A DNA stretch of 64,000 bases from positions 1 through 64,000 of the forward strand of contig JABMJD010000001.1 in NCBI GenBank assembly GCA_013201395.1. The letters are read 5' to 3'. Source of the DNA: Candidatus Syntrophopropionicum ammoniitolerans (GTDB lineage: Bacteria; Bacillota; Desulfotomaculia; Desulfotomaculales; Pelotomaculaceae). A program made the position numbers and the translations under genes. Shown in pieces: positions 1-9,883 of the stretch. The stretch's first letter is position 1, and every line of letters starts with the position of its first letter. The notes beneath the pieces were generated by a model. The model did not search any database, was not told the origin of the DNA, and saw nothing but the letters and a program-made list of their open reading frames with translations.

Positions 1-1
1 C

Positions 2-409
2 GTTGCAGTACCACTCCCGCTGACAAGGGGACTGAAAGCGCCAATTCTTCATCTGATGCCCGTGATAACGCCCCTGTTGCAGTACCACTCCCGCTGACAA
101 GGGGACTGAAAGACCCTCACCGTCCCCGGAAATAAACGCTTCCTCTTCCGTTGCAGTACCACTCCCGCTGACAAGGGGACTGAAAGCATAAAACATTTTT
201 CTAAGGTTAATATCTAAGCCATTATTGCAGTACCACTCCCGCCGACAAGGGGACTGAAAGCCTCCCAATTAGTACCATTCCAAAGGTACCCCATAGCGTT
301 GCACCGCTAGACCCGCTGGCAAGGGGACTGAAAGTCTATAACACCAGATGATCTGCGATCCTCCATACCCAAGTTGCACCGCTAGACTCGCTGACAAGGG
401 GACTGAAAG
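2..409 (+). CRISPR. CRISPR array 1 (leader-distal end; continues left of window), repeat GTTGCAGTACCACTCCCGCTGACAAGGGGACTGAAAG
   Basis: Repeats start at 2, 76, 150, 224 (degenerate), 298 and 373; 37-bp units with 37-38 nt unique spacers. The last two units are variants (GTTGCACCGCTAGAC(C/T)CGCTG(G/A)CAAGGGGACTGAAAG). Confidence 0.97.
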
Positions 410-472
410 CATGGGCCAAAGGGACTGGCTGCAATGCTGTAGATTCTACAGCTGAATCCTAACAATAACCTT

Positions 473-495
473 AGGAGCCTTCAGGCTCCTTTTAC
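473..495 (+). terminator. Rho-independent-like terminator downstream of array 1
   Basis: AGGAGCC-TTCA-GGCTCCT stem-loop followed by TTTA. Confidence 0.6.
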
Positions 496-666
496 TTTGC
501 CCAAATACAATTTTGGACAAATTTTCTAGGAACCTTTACAAAATTAGCAGGATTTTTACATACATCCCCTTAATACCTAATTATCGACAAATTTGGTATT
601 ATGCCCAATGCAGGTATTTTACTGAAATGATTTCTACAAAATAATTTTTAATAGGAGGCGTTTGCA

Positions 667-1872
667 ATGGCAATGGCGGCAGATCTGATGAATTATCAAA
701 CAGACTTCCTTTTTTTGCTTGTTGGGAGCAATCCTCTACCAAATTTTGTTTCAGCGATGCTGCTGGCAAAAAAGGGTGGCAAGGTTATTTTGCTTCATAC
801 AGCAAAAACAGGCCAAGTGGCGGCAAACTTAAAAGATGCAATCGACCACAGGAAAATGGGGATTACAGTTGAGCCACGGGAAATTGATACTAAATGCAGT
901 GATCGTATCTTGAGGGAAATGGAATCCATATTGGAGGAGATGGGCCGGGAATCCTCTGTGGGACTCAATTACACCGGTGGCACAAAAGCCATGTCTGTCC
1001 ACACCTTTCGAGCTGTTGGCAATGCCTTTGATGAAGCTGTGTTCAGCTATTTAGACGCCCGGGCTCTCTCCCTGGTGATTGATACCAAAGGTGAACTTAC
1101 CAAAGAAATTGGTGTGGGACAGGCTTGCCCTGTAGAGCTAGAGGAAATGCTGGCCCTGCATGGTTTTAGAAGGTATTCATCTAAACAAGAGCTCACCCAG
1201 CCCGATTTTTGCAAGGTCCTGGCGGAGGAAGTAAGCAGCAATATCGAGGCTTATAAGGATTGGAAAAAATGGTTGGAGGGCAGTGAAGGTGAAGCCAACC
1301 GTGGGTGGCTGGAGACATTACCGACAAAAGAGGAATATCCGGAGCTGGCAAAGGTGATAGATGCAATCAGCAAAATATGCGGCGGCAAGCCATCTCCTGA
1401 GCTCTTTGCCAAAGGATTAGGTAAGGATAAGTTAAACAGTTGCAAAGAATTTTTGGGAGGCACATGGCTGGAGGAATATACTTATTGCTCAGTCAGGCAG
1501 TTGGCTGAAGATTTAAATTTAAAGGATCTCACTTTTGGGATAAAGCCAACCCCAAACAGTAAGAAACCCCAAAAATTTGAATCGGATGTGGTTTTTATCC
1601 GGGGCTACCAGCTGTATGTTGTGTCTTGCAAAGCATCAACCAAAAAGAGTTACAGCAAGCTTGGACTTTTTGAAGCCTTTACCAGGGCCCGGCAACTAGG
1701 GGGGGATGAAGCGAGGACAGGCCTTGTCTGTTGTTATGAGGATCCTAAGTCGTTGCAGCAGGAGGTTGAGGAATCCTGGTTTGCAAAAGATGAGGTGAGG
1801 GTTTTTGGGCGGAAGGATCTCCGTAAACTAGAGGATAATTTGCGGCGCTGGATCATGAATGAAGACAACTAG
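667..1872 (+). CDS. CARF-domain nuclease, Card1/Can2-like (DUF1887 family), predicted cyclic-oligoadenylate-activated
   Basis: N-terminal CARF-like motif NYTGGTKAMSVHTFR; C-terminal PD-(D/E)XK-like FESDVVFIRGYQLYVVSCK; first gene of the type III operon. Confidence 0.85.
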   Translation: MAMAADLMNYQTDFLFLLVGSNPLPNFVSAMLLAKKGGKVILLHTAKTGQVAANLKDAIDHRKMGITVEPREIDTKCSDRILREMESILEEMGRESSVGLNYTGGTKAMSVHTFRAVGNAFDEAVFSYLDARALSLVIDTKGELTKEIGVGQACPVELEEMLALHGFRRYSSKQELTQPDFCKVLAEEVSSNIEAYKDWKKWLEGSEGEANRGWLETLPTKEEYPELAKVIDAISKICGGKPSPELFAKGLGKDKLNSCKEFLGGTWLEEYTYCSVRQLAEDLNLKDLTFGIKPTPNSKKPQKFESDVVFIRGYQLYVVSCKASTKKSYSKLGLFEAFTRARQLGGDEARTGLVCCYEDPKSLQQEVEESWFAKDEVRVFGRKDLRKLEDNLRRWIMNEDN

Positions 1873-1881
1873 GAAGGGGCT

Positions 1882-3471
1882 GTGTTTTTGATGCCGTATA
1901 CTCTAACCGTTGTTGATACAAGAGGGATACAAAAATACATTTACGGTACCAACAGTTTGAAGCAAAACGTAGGGGCTTCCTATCTAGTGGATTGTTCCAC
2001 GCGGCATTGGTTGGTGGACTGTCTGCCCTACCCCCATAACGTTATTAATATCGACAAAATTAAGCCGAACGAAAGGATCAATAGGCGAAAGATTGAAGAG
2101 GGAGATTTGGCTGCGGAACTGCTTTATACCGGGGGCGGAAATGCGGCGCTGCTCTTCAAGGACAGGGAATATGCCGTTGAATTTGCCCGTTGCCTGACCC
2201 GCAAGGTACTGCTGGAAGCGCCGGGACTGAATCTAGCTTTGGTCCACAGCGATTTTGACTGGGAAGACCACAATTTGCATGAGGTGCTAGGAGAAACTAT
2301 GGATACACTAGCTGAACGCAAGGCAAATCAAGCCGCGTCAACTCCAATGCTCGGCCAGGGAGTGACAGCGGCTTGTGTTTATACGGGAATGCCGGCAGTG
2401 GGTTATGTAGAGGATCGTTTGATTAGTGCTGAGGCGGCAGCAAAAATAAATGGGGCCCAAAAAGCCAATGAACGCCTGGAGGCTCAACTGAAGGAAGAGC
2501 TGGATTTACGGGGCCACAAGATCCCAATGGATTTTGAGGAACTGGGTCGCACAAGAGGGGAATCGAGTTATATTGCCATTGTTCACTCTGATGGCAATCG
2601 CATGGGTGAGAGAATAACGAACTACCTGAGTGGACATTCGTCCAGCAACCGTTCCCTCATTACAGCCCAGAGGGATTTTTCCTATTCTATTGAGAAAAAT
2701 TTCCGGGAGGCCTTAAAGGAAACCACCAATCAATTAATTGAAGCCATTAGTAACGAAACCCTGGCCGGCATAGAGCTCCGGGAAAATAAGCTGCCCTTTC
2801 GCCCGATTGTTTTTGGCGGTGATGATTTAACCTTTGTTTGCGATGGGCGCCTGGGTTTGTCACTGGCTGTGTATTATCTGCGTAAATTGGCCGAAAAAAG
2901 GTTGGTGGACGACGAGCCTATCTACGCTCGGGCCGGGGTGGCGGTGGTCAAGACCCGTTTTCCTTTTGCCCGGGGCTACGCCCTGGCGGAGGAACTATGT
3001 TCATCAGCAAAAAAACGGGTAACGGAATTAAAAGGCAGGTACAAAAAAGGCGCTATTGCTCTAGACTGGCACTTTGCCACTGGAGGTTTGCTGGATGATT
3101 TGGGGAGCATCAGGAAGCGGGAGTACACTTTGCCGGAAAACAGGTATCTTTACCTGAGACCACTTTCCCTTAACTGTGAGGAGGACTGGCGATCGTGGGC
3201 TAATTTTGAACGGGTTGTTCAGGGATTTCAGAAGGAACCCTGGAAGGATAGGCGCAATAAAGTTAAGGCCCTGCGGGAAATATTGCGCACCGGTTCTCGG
3301 GATGCTGTTGGGTGGTTCTTGAAAGCCCATAGTATAGCAGCAGGGTTGCCGGATATTCCAGAACAGCCGGATATGAAAAGCAAAGGCTGGCAGGGCGAAT
3401 ACTGTGGCTATTTTGATGCTATAGAGGCAATGGATTTTTATATCCCCTTTGAGGGAGGCGAAGGGCAATGA
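1882..3471 (+). CDS. cas10: Type III Cas10-like protein with GGDD cyclase motif, no HD domain seen
   Basis: VVDTRGIQKYIYGTNSLKQNVGASYLVD N-terminus; YTGGGNAALLF and IVFGGDDLTFVCDG palm motifs; 529 aa. Confidence 0.85.
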   Translation: MFLMPYTLTVVDTRGIQKYIYGTNSLKQNVGASYLVDCSTRHWLVDCLPYPHNVINIDKIKPNERINRRKIEEGDLAAELLYTGGGNAALLFKDREYAVEFARCLTRKVLLEAPGLNLALVHSDFDWEDHNLHEVLGETMDTLAERKANQAASTPMLGQGVTAACVYTGMPAVGYVEDRLISAEAAAKINGAQKANERLEAQLKEELDLRGHKIPMDFEELGRTRGESSYIAIVHSDGNRMGERITNYLSGHSSSNRSLITAQRDFSYSIEKNFREALKETTNQLIEAISNETLAGIELRENKLPFRPIVFGGDDLTFVCDGRLGLSLAVYYLRKLAEKRLVDDEPIYARAGVAVVKTRFPFARGYALAEELCSSAKKRVTELKGRYKKGAIALDWHFATGGLLDDLGSIRKREYTLPENRYLYLRPLSLNCEEDWRSWANFERVVQGFQKEPWKDRRNKVKALREILRTGSRDAVGWFLKAHSIAAGLPDIPEQPDMKSKGWQGEYCGYFDAIEAMDFYIPFEGGEGQ

Positions 3472-4142
3472 CCAGGTATATTTTGCAAATAAAGCTGGAA
3501 AGTGATGCTGCATTTAGCAGGGGTGATGGTGTTGCGGGTACTGTTGATAGTGAGGTCCAACATGACCAAAATGGGTTCCCTTTTTTAAACGGCAGGACTA
3601 TCAAGGGCCTGCTGGTGCAGGAATGTGCCGATATTTTGGCCTCCTTGTCCAAAAACAGAAGCCAATGGGAGCAGCATGCCCAGCGCTTATTTGGTGCGCC
3701 CGGCAACTTGCCCGGTGACGGCGCGATAATGACGATTGGTAGTGCCCTTTTGCCGGAAGACCTTAGGCTGATGATGGCTGCTAAAGGTGACATTGACGAA
3801 GATGGGGGAGGAAGAATCAAGCCTACGGAAATGCTGGATTTGTTTACTGATATAAGAAACCAGACAGCGATAGATGACAGCGGTGTAGCCAGAGATGGGA
3901 GCTTGCGCCGGATAAGGGTAATTCTAAGAAAGACATTCTTCGAAGCGGAACTGGCTTTTATTCTTCAGCCCACAGATCATGATTTGGCCCTGCTGGCAGC
4001 TTGCATCAAGGCCTTCCGGCGTGCAGGTACAGGTATCACCAGGGGATTGGGACGGCTTAGTGCGGAGCTCCTGGATCAGGAGCTCCAGCCTGTAACTGAG
4101 TGCTACTTTGAAAAATTCCTAAAGGAGGTGCATGAGGTATGA
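3468..4142 (+). CDS. RAMP superfamily Cas7 (Csm3-like)
   Basis: Glycine-rich loop GTGITRGLGRL; FPFLNGRTIKGLL; 4-nt overlap with cas10. Confidence 0.85.
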   Translation: MTRYILQIKLESDAAFSRGDGVAGTVDSEVQHDQNGFPFLNGRTIKGLLVQECADILASLSKNRSQWEQHAQRLFGAPGNLPGDGAIMTIGSALLPEDLRLMMAAKGDIDEDGGGRIKPTEMLDLFTDIRNQTAIDDSGVARDGSLRRIRVILRKTFFEAELAFILQPTDHDLALLAACIKAFRRAGTGITRGLGRLSAELLDQELQPVTECYFEKFLKEVHEV

Positions 4143-5704
4143 CGGCATTGTCCTACCAGATCCATCTACTAAGTCCTTTGCTGGCCACACAACTAAGTGC
4201 AGGTGAGGAAAACAGCTCCCAGTCTTTTAGCTTTATTCCCGGGAGCATGCTGCGCGGCGCCTTGATCAATTTATATCTGCGAGAGCATCAGGCGCATGGA
4301 AGTGAAGCCGGTGACCCGGTCCAGGATCTTGATCCTGATTGCCGCAGGCTTTTCTTTGGGGGCACAAACTGTTATTTAAACGCCTACCCGGTTGATAATA
4401 GCCTTCACCGCACCATACCCAAACCCCTTTCCTGGTACATGGACAAGGAAGAGCTAGAGCTGGATGGTGATGGAGGGGGCACTATCTATGATTTTGCAGT
4501 AGAGAAAAAAAGCTTCCGAGGTTTTCGATCTTGCCCGGGAGAGTTTTATTCCTTACGTGAAGGTGAAGACAAAGCCTCCCTAGTTAAAACCAGCCGCAGC
4601 CTGTCAATGCACAACGCCAACGAAAAACGTCTGATCCGGCTGAGGGACAAAAGTACAGTTTTCCGTTATGAAGCTATTGGGGAAGGACAAATTTTCGGCG
4701 GTGTTATTGTTTCCAAGAGCAAGAAGGACCTGGAGCTGCTGAAGTCAATGATGGATAACAGGCAGATTGCTATCGGAGGCTCTAGAAGCGCCGGTTACGG
4801 CCAGATCATTTTTAAAAAAATGGAGATTAACTCTAGCTGTTGCGAGTACCGGCAAAACCCACAGCAGGAGGGGGAGCTAACTGTGTTGACCCTGCTCAGC
4901 GATCTAATTTGCCGGGATGAAAATGGACATTATACGACAAACCTGGATGAAATCCTCAATTGTAAACATATCCGTGCCTACCAGGCAATGAAAATCACCG
5001 GGGGGTTTAACCGCAAATGGGGTTTGCCCCTGGTTCAAGTCCCTGCTATACAAGCCGGAAGCGTTTTTGTATACCGGGCCGGGGATATTGATCAGAACCT
5101 TCTTAATAAATACCATGCTGAGGGTATCGGGGAACGCCGGGAGGACGGTTTTGGCCGTATTGCCGTTAATTTAAACAGGCATGAGACCCTGGCCAAAGGT
5201 ATAGAAAGCAGGCCCTATCAGTTTTCACAGGAGGAGCTTTCATCTTTATCAGATGAAAGCAAGAAATTGGCCGAGAGACTGGCAGCCAGGCGCCTAAAAA
5301 AAACGCTGGACAGGCAGCTGTTGGCGGCCATAGGCCGTTTAGACGACATATCTTTCCCACCGGAGAAAGCCCAGCTAAACCGCCTGAGGGAGATAGTAAA
5401 GCAGGCCTGGTGGCAGGGGAAGGGGGAAATTATCACCGCCTACCTGAATGATCTTAGTCCTACAGCCGCCATGCAATTGGATCGTGCCCGGATGATGAAT
5501 ATAAAATTTTCTTCCTGGCTGAAGGCTGGTATTGAAAAAGAAAAAATATGGAGCGACTATTTTAAAATAGAATCAAGGCTTGTCTCCATTGCGGGTATAG
5601 AGGCAGAGGTTACAAATGAAATAAAATTAGAATATACAGCACGATTGCTAGAGGCATTGCTGAAAAAAAATGTAAAAGGATTGCAGGAGGGAGGTGCCTT
5701 ATGA
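4139..5704 (+). CDS. csx10: Type III-D RAMP protein Csx10-like (Cas5-like) with a helical C-terminal extension
   Basis: SYQIHLLSPLLATQLSAGEENSSQSFSFIPGSMLRGALINLYLRE; RAMP loop IGGSRSAGYGQ; operon position. Confidence 0.75.
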   Translation: MTALSYQIHLLSPLLATQLSAGEENSSQSFSFIPGSMLRGALINLYLREHQAHGSEAGDPVQDLDPDCRRLFFGGTNCYLNAYPVDNSLHRTIPKPLSWYMDKEELELDGDGGGTIYDFAVEKKSFRGFRSCPGEFYSLREGEDKASLVKTSRSLSMHNANEKRLIRLRDKSTVFRYEAIGEGQIFGGVIVSKSKKDLELLKSMMDNRQIAIGGSRSAGYGQIIFKKMEINSSCCEYRQNPQQEGELTVLTLLSDLICRDENGHYTTNLDEILNCKHIRAYQAMKITGGFNRKWGLPLVQVPAIQAGSVFVYRAGDIDQNLLNKYHAEGIGERREDGFGRIAVNLNRHETLAKGIESRPYQFSQEELSSLSDESKKLAERLAARRLKKTLDRQLLAAIGRLDDISFPPEKAQLNRLREIVKQAWWQGKGEIITAYLNDLSPTAAMQLDRARMMNIKFSSWLKAGIEKEKIWSDYFKIESRLVSIAGIEAEVTNEIKLEYTARLLEALLKKNVKGLQEGGAL

Positions 5705-7200
5705 GCGCGCGGTGGCGGGATTCTCGTAAAATCCAGGAGCGTGTTCTGGTTAAGGGCAAACTGATTTTGGAAACGCCGGCTTTGTTGGGCAGCGGGGACG
5801 CGGAGGGGCTTGCAGATATGCCTTTGCTTGTCGACCCGCTGGAAGGCAGGGCCCTGTTGACTGGTTCGTCTCTTGCAGGTGCCTTGCGTAATTATCTGCG
5901 CCGGTATGACGAAAGTTTGGCGGAAACTGTCTTTGGTGGCCAGGTGTCCGACAAGTCGCGAAGCACAGGCGGACAATGGTCGGGCAGCCTATCGCCCGTG
6001 GCATCAAACGATAGCGTAATACAAGGTTACCGTAACAGTTTGCTGTTTGTGGACGATGGGCTGGGCGACAAGGGTGTGGTGAAGGTGGAACTGCGTGACG
6101 GCGTGGCTGTTGATCCCCGCACCCGAATAGCCGTGGATAAAGCCAAATATGATCTGGAGCTTTTGGCAGCCGGAGCATCTTTTAAAATTTCTTTTGAACT
6201 GCTGGTGCTACGGGGAGACATGGGAGAAAGGTTAATCAAAGGTTTGGCCCAAGCCTTGCAAGGGCTGGGTAAAGGGGAAATCCCACTTGGCGGCAAAAAG
6301 AGCCGGGGGTTCGGCCGCTGTAAGGTTACTAGCTGGCAGGTGGTTCGTTATGACCTGACCAGGCCGGAAGGCATGCTGGCCTGGCTGGCAAATGATTTAA
6401 CCCATTGCCGCAAGGGTGCCGATATTGCCGGCCTGTTGGGAGTTAGCAATATGGAAGAACTGGTTTCCGACAATTTTACCCTGCAGGCTTCATTTACTAT
6501 CAATGGTTCACTGCTGTCCTGTTCGCCGGGGCAGATTGGCTTGTCCCCGGATGGCAGCAATGAATCTAGACGGGTGGCTGCCTGCCTGCCGGATATGGTA
6601 CACCTGCATTCCTGGCGGAATGAAGATCACTATGTACCTGTTGTCAGTGGTACTAGCCTGGCGGGGGCCTTGCGTTCCCGAGCTGTCAAAATTGCCAATA
6701 CTCTCGGAAAAGATGGCTATGCAATAACAGATAGCCTGTTTGGTTACCGGCGCAAAAACCAAGAGGATGAGGCACCGCCTACTGCCAGTCGCCTATGGGT
6801 GGAAGAGGCGGTCATTCAAAATCCCTTAATGCTGGTACAAAGCAGGATAATTATCGACCGTTTTACTGGAGGGGCATACCCTACAGCTCTTTTTGATCAG
6901 CAGCCTGTATTTGGCAAAGGTGATACGTCATTTGAAATAAAGCTGAGCTTGGACAGGCCTGAGGATTATGAAATCGGCCTACTGTTGCTGCTTTTAAAGG
7001 ACCTGTGGACTGGTGATCTTCCTTTGGGCGGTGAAAGTGCTGTAGGGCGGGGTCGGCTAAAGGGGAAAGAGGCCAGACTGGTTTATGCAGGTGAGCAATG
7101 GGAGATTAAGCAGACCCCAGGGGAGAAAGTTACAGTAAAAAAGGGTGATGCGGACAAGTTGGAGGAATTTGTCCAGAGCCTCGGGAGGTTGGGAAGTTGA
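5701..7200 (+). CDS. Double-RAMP (Cas7-Cas7) type III CRISPR protein
   Basis: Two RAMP halves, each with GSSLAGALR / GTSLAGALR and a G-rich loop (GGKKSRGFGR; GGESAVGRGR). Confidence 0.85.
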   Translation: MSARWRDSRKIQERVLVKGKLILETPALLGSGDAEGLADMPLLVDPLEGRALLTGSSLAGALRNYLRRYDESLAETVFGGQVSDKSRSTGGQWSGSLSPVASNDSVIQGYRNSLLFVDDGLGDKGVVKVELRDGVAVDPRTRIAVDKAKYDLELLAAGASFKISFELLVLRGDMGERLIKGLAQALQGLGKGEIPLGGKKSRGFGRCKVTSWQVVRYDLTRPEGMLAWLANDLTHCRKGADIAGLLGVSNMEELVSDNFTLQASFTINGSLLSCSPGQIGLSPDGSNESRRVAACLPDMVHLHSWRNEDHYVPVVSGTSLAGALRSRAVKIANTLGKDGYAITDSLFGYRRKNQEDEAPPTASRLWVEEAVIQNPLMLVQSRIIIDRFTGGAYPTALFDQQPVFGKGDTSFEIKLSLDRPEDYEIGLLLLLLKDLWTGDLPLGGESAVGRGRLKGKEARLVYAGEQWEIKQTPGEKVTVKKGDADKLEEFVQSLGRLGS

Positions 7201-7820
7201 AACAGGTGGATCATTGGAAATGTAATACGGCACCTCTTTGTATTGATGGTTTTGCGTCCGACCCGGTGGGCTGGTTTAGTGGGCATTGTGTGCAGGGCCA
7301 AAAAGCCCTATTCCTTGCCCACGCTGATGATGGTGTCATCTGGGGCCGGCAAGAGGACAACCTGTTGACTACTTCAAGCCGGTTGTTCCAGCACTACAAG
7401 CCTTCACCCCCGTTGAGAGCAAACACCTTGCAGAATGCCCGTTTGTTTTGTGAAACTGAGGAGGTCCGGGTGTGGCGTAGTGAAGGGGGATTCCAGGCTT
7501 GCCGATTGACCGATAGGTTAGATGAAAACGCTGATTCATTTGATGAAGAGCAGATTCTCTGGGGTACCCGGATCGAGGATGTAGACAGGGAACACGGCTT
7601 CACCCTGGTAGCAGACGGGAGACAGAGATTTCGGCATGGGGTGCCCTTAAATATCCCCCCAGCGTGTTTTGGTGACAAACAAGGCTATAGACCATTGCGG
7701 TTAATTCTGCGACACTATTTGACCTACAGCAAAGATGGCTGTGCCCGGGTCTACCTTAGCCGCCTGGTGGGCCTGCGCTGGAACCCATTGGACGGACAGA
7801 AAGGAGATATGCGTAAATGA
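7197..7820 (+). CDS. csx19: Csx19-like type III-D accessory protein
   Basis: 207 aa; GWFSGHCVQGQKALFLAHADDGVIWGR resembles Csx19; located between III-D RAMP genes. Confidence 0.65.
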   Translation: MKQVDHWKCNTAPLCIDGFASDPVGWFSGHCVQGQKALFLAHADDGVIWGRQEDNLLTTSSRLFQHYKPSPPLRANTLQNARLFCETEEVRVWRSEGGFQACRLTDRLDENADSFDEEQILWGTRIEDVDREHGFTLVADGRQRFRHGVPLNIPPACFGDKQGYRPLRLILRHYLTYSKDGCARVYLSRLVGLRWNPLDGQKGDMRK

Positions 7821-9739
7821 ATCCCAAGCACAATAATCCAACCAGGCCAAAGTATACTGCCCACGCGCCCTACAATTTTGTACCCCTGCCTGAAAAAGCG
7901 ATACCTGCCCCGGAGAACCTGCCGGGTATGGACCAGTATTACGATGAACGCTATTCTGGTGTAATAGGTTGTAAAATTACTACTAGGTCACCAGTTTATG
8001 TGCGGGGCATGGCAGAACCGGATTTTTTTGCGGAGTTAAAGGAAAAACCTGTGCATGAAATGGACGATAAAAAAAAGCGGCAGTACGCACGTTTTTATAG
8101 CCGGGATGACAAGGGACTGCCTGCTATTCCGGGCAGTTCACTACGGGGAATGATCCGGTCTATTGTTGAGGTGGCAGCCTTTGCCAAAATGCAGTGGGTG
8201 ACAGATGCACCCCTATTTTTCCAGGCCCTAAGGGATCTTACCAGTTTGGGAACATATTACCGGAACAGTGTCATGAGGAATGCTGGCAAGGGCAATTTTG
8301 TGCCCCTGGTGCAAGGGGGTTACTTGGTTAGAAAAAGAGATCAGTGGTTTATCCGCCCTGCACAAATTGTGCAAGGCGTCACTTTTGCGCGTATTCTTAA
8401 AAAGAAAATACAGAAAATGGAGCTCCAGGTATGGCGTGAGCATAATAGGGCAAAGGAAATCTGGGTCAGGCTTGGTGAGCGTAGCTATGAGAGGCTCGGG
8501 AAAAATGTAAGGCTGGAATATCTCTGCGTCCAAGAGGCCAAAAATGCTCCTGCTAAAGATTTTAAGAAGGCTCTTCTTGTTACTGGAGTTGATATCTCTA
8601 ATAATAAAAATATGGAGGTGGTGTTATTTCCACCAGATTCCTCCTCAGAGCTAATCAAAGTTAGTGATGAAATCTTTTGGCTTGAACAGGTCTGTTATAG
8701 GCTAGAGGAACCTGGGGCTAGACAAGATGAGGCTTTAAAGCCTTTTCAACCTGTGTTTTACTTGCTGGAAGAGGGGGGACTGGTATTCTTTGGACGTACC
8801 ATCATGTTTCCACTACCCTATATAAGAACGCCAAGTGGTTTAGTCCCCACAGAGCTCTCCCCGGAAGCCTCACAGGTTAAACTTGACATAGCTGAATCTA
8901 TTTTTGGTTTTACTCCCAGAGGGAAAAATGACCAGCGCCCCAGCCTTGCTGGTCGGGTATCCTTTTGTGATGCCCTGGTAAAACCTAATCAGGATGAAAT
9001 CTGGCTTTCAAAAGATCCAATAATTCCTGAAATTCTTAGCGAGCCAAAACCAACCGCTTTTCAGCATTATCTCACCCAGGAGACGACGCCGGATGGTGCT
9101 TTGAATCATTACGACAGTCCACCACCGCACGATACAGTGATTCGGGGCCATAAATTCTACTGGCACAAGGGCCCGGGGAGGTTATCCGATATAGAGGATG
9201 ACAAGCTAAAGAATTTGCAAATAGATAGCCAGCACACCCTTATTTCACCTGTTAAGCCGGGTGTTGAATTTCAAAGCAAGATCTATTTCGAAAACCTGTC
9301 TAAAATAGAATTGGGTGCTATCCTGTGGGCGCTTGTTTTACCAGGGGAAAAGGACAAGGAATACTGTCATAAAATCGGTATGGGCAAACCACTTGGCCTG
9401 GGTTCAATAAAAATAATCCCTAAACTTTTTCTTGATTATAGGAAAAGCCGTTATGAGCGGCTGTTTGACGAGAGGACATGGCACCAGGCCAGAAGGCAGG
9501 AGATGAACATAGAAGGTTTTATTAAGTGTTTTGAAAAATATGTGTTTGGCAAATTATGCAAGGAAGAACGGGGAGATGTTGATCAGTTAGCAAAAACAAA
9601 CAGGATCCAAATGTTTTTTAAGTTGCTGGAATGGCCCGGCCCTGCAGATCATAGTGTGACCGGGTATATGACGGGAAGTAAATCTAGAAAACGTTCAGTA
9701 TTACCTGATCCATTACATGTGAAACCGGGGCAGGAATGA
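7817..9739 (+). CDS. Large RAMP protein (TIGR03986-like)
   Basis: PAIPGSSLRGMIRSIVEVAAFAKMQWV; GMGKPLGLGSIKI; 640 aa; overlaps csx19 by 4 nt. Confidence 0.8.
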   Translation: MNPKHNNPTRPKYTAHAPYNFVPLPEKAIPAPENLPGMDQYYDERYSGVIGCKITTRSPVYVRGMAEPDFFAELKEKPVHEMDDKKKRQYARFYSRDDKGLPAIPGSSLRGMIRSIVEVAAFAKMQWVTDAPLFFQALRDLTSLGTYYRNSVMRNAGKGNFVPLVQGGYLVRKRDQWFIRPAQIVQGVTFARILKKKIQKMELQVWREHNRAKEIWVRLGERSYERLGKNVRLEYLCVQEAKNAPAKDFKKALLVTGVDISNNKNMEVVLFPPDSSSELIKVSDEIFWLEQVCYRLEEPGARQDEALKPFQPVFYLLEEGGLVFFGRTIMFPLPYIRTPSGLVPTELSPEASQVKLDIAESIFGFTPRGKNDQRPSLAGRVSFCDALVKPNQDEIWLSKDPIIPEILSEPKPTAFQHYLTQETTPDGALNHYDSPPPHDTVIRGHKFYWHKGPGRLSDIEDDKLKNLQIDSQHTLISPVKPGVEFQSKIYFENLSKIELGAILWALVLPGEKDKEYCHKIGMGKPLGLGSIKIIPKLFLDYRKSRYERLFDERTWHQARRQEMNIEGFIKCFEKYVFGKLCKEERGDVDQLAKTNRIQMFFKLLEWPGPADHSVTGYMTGSKSRKRSVLPDPLHVKPGQE

Positions 9740-9883
9740 GATGGGTGCCGGAAAATCACCAATCAAAACAGAGACCGGCATTGAAAATCACAATGGTTAC
9801 CATGTCCTTAGAGAAAGCCTATAGAAAGGCAGCAAAAGGCACGGTCGAAGAAAATAGACTTGTAATGGGGGGCACAATGAATT

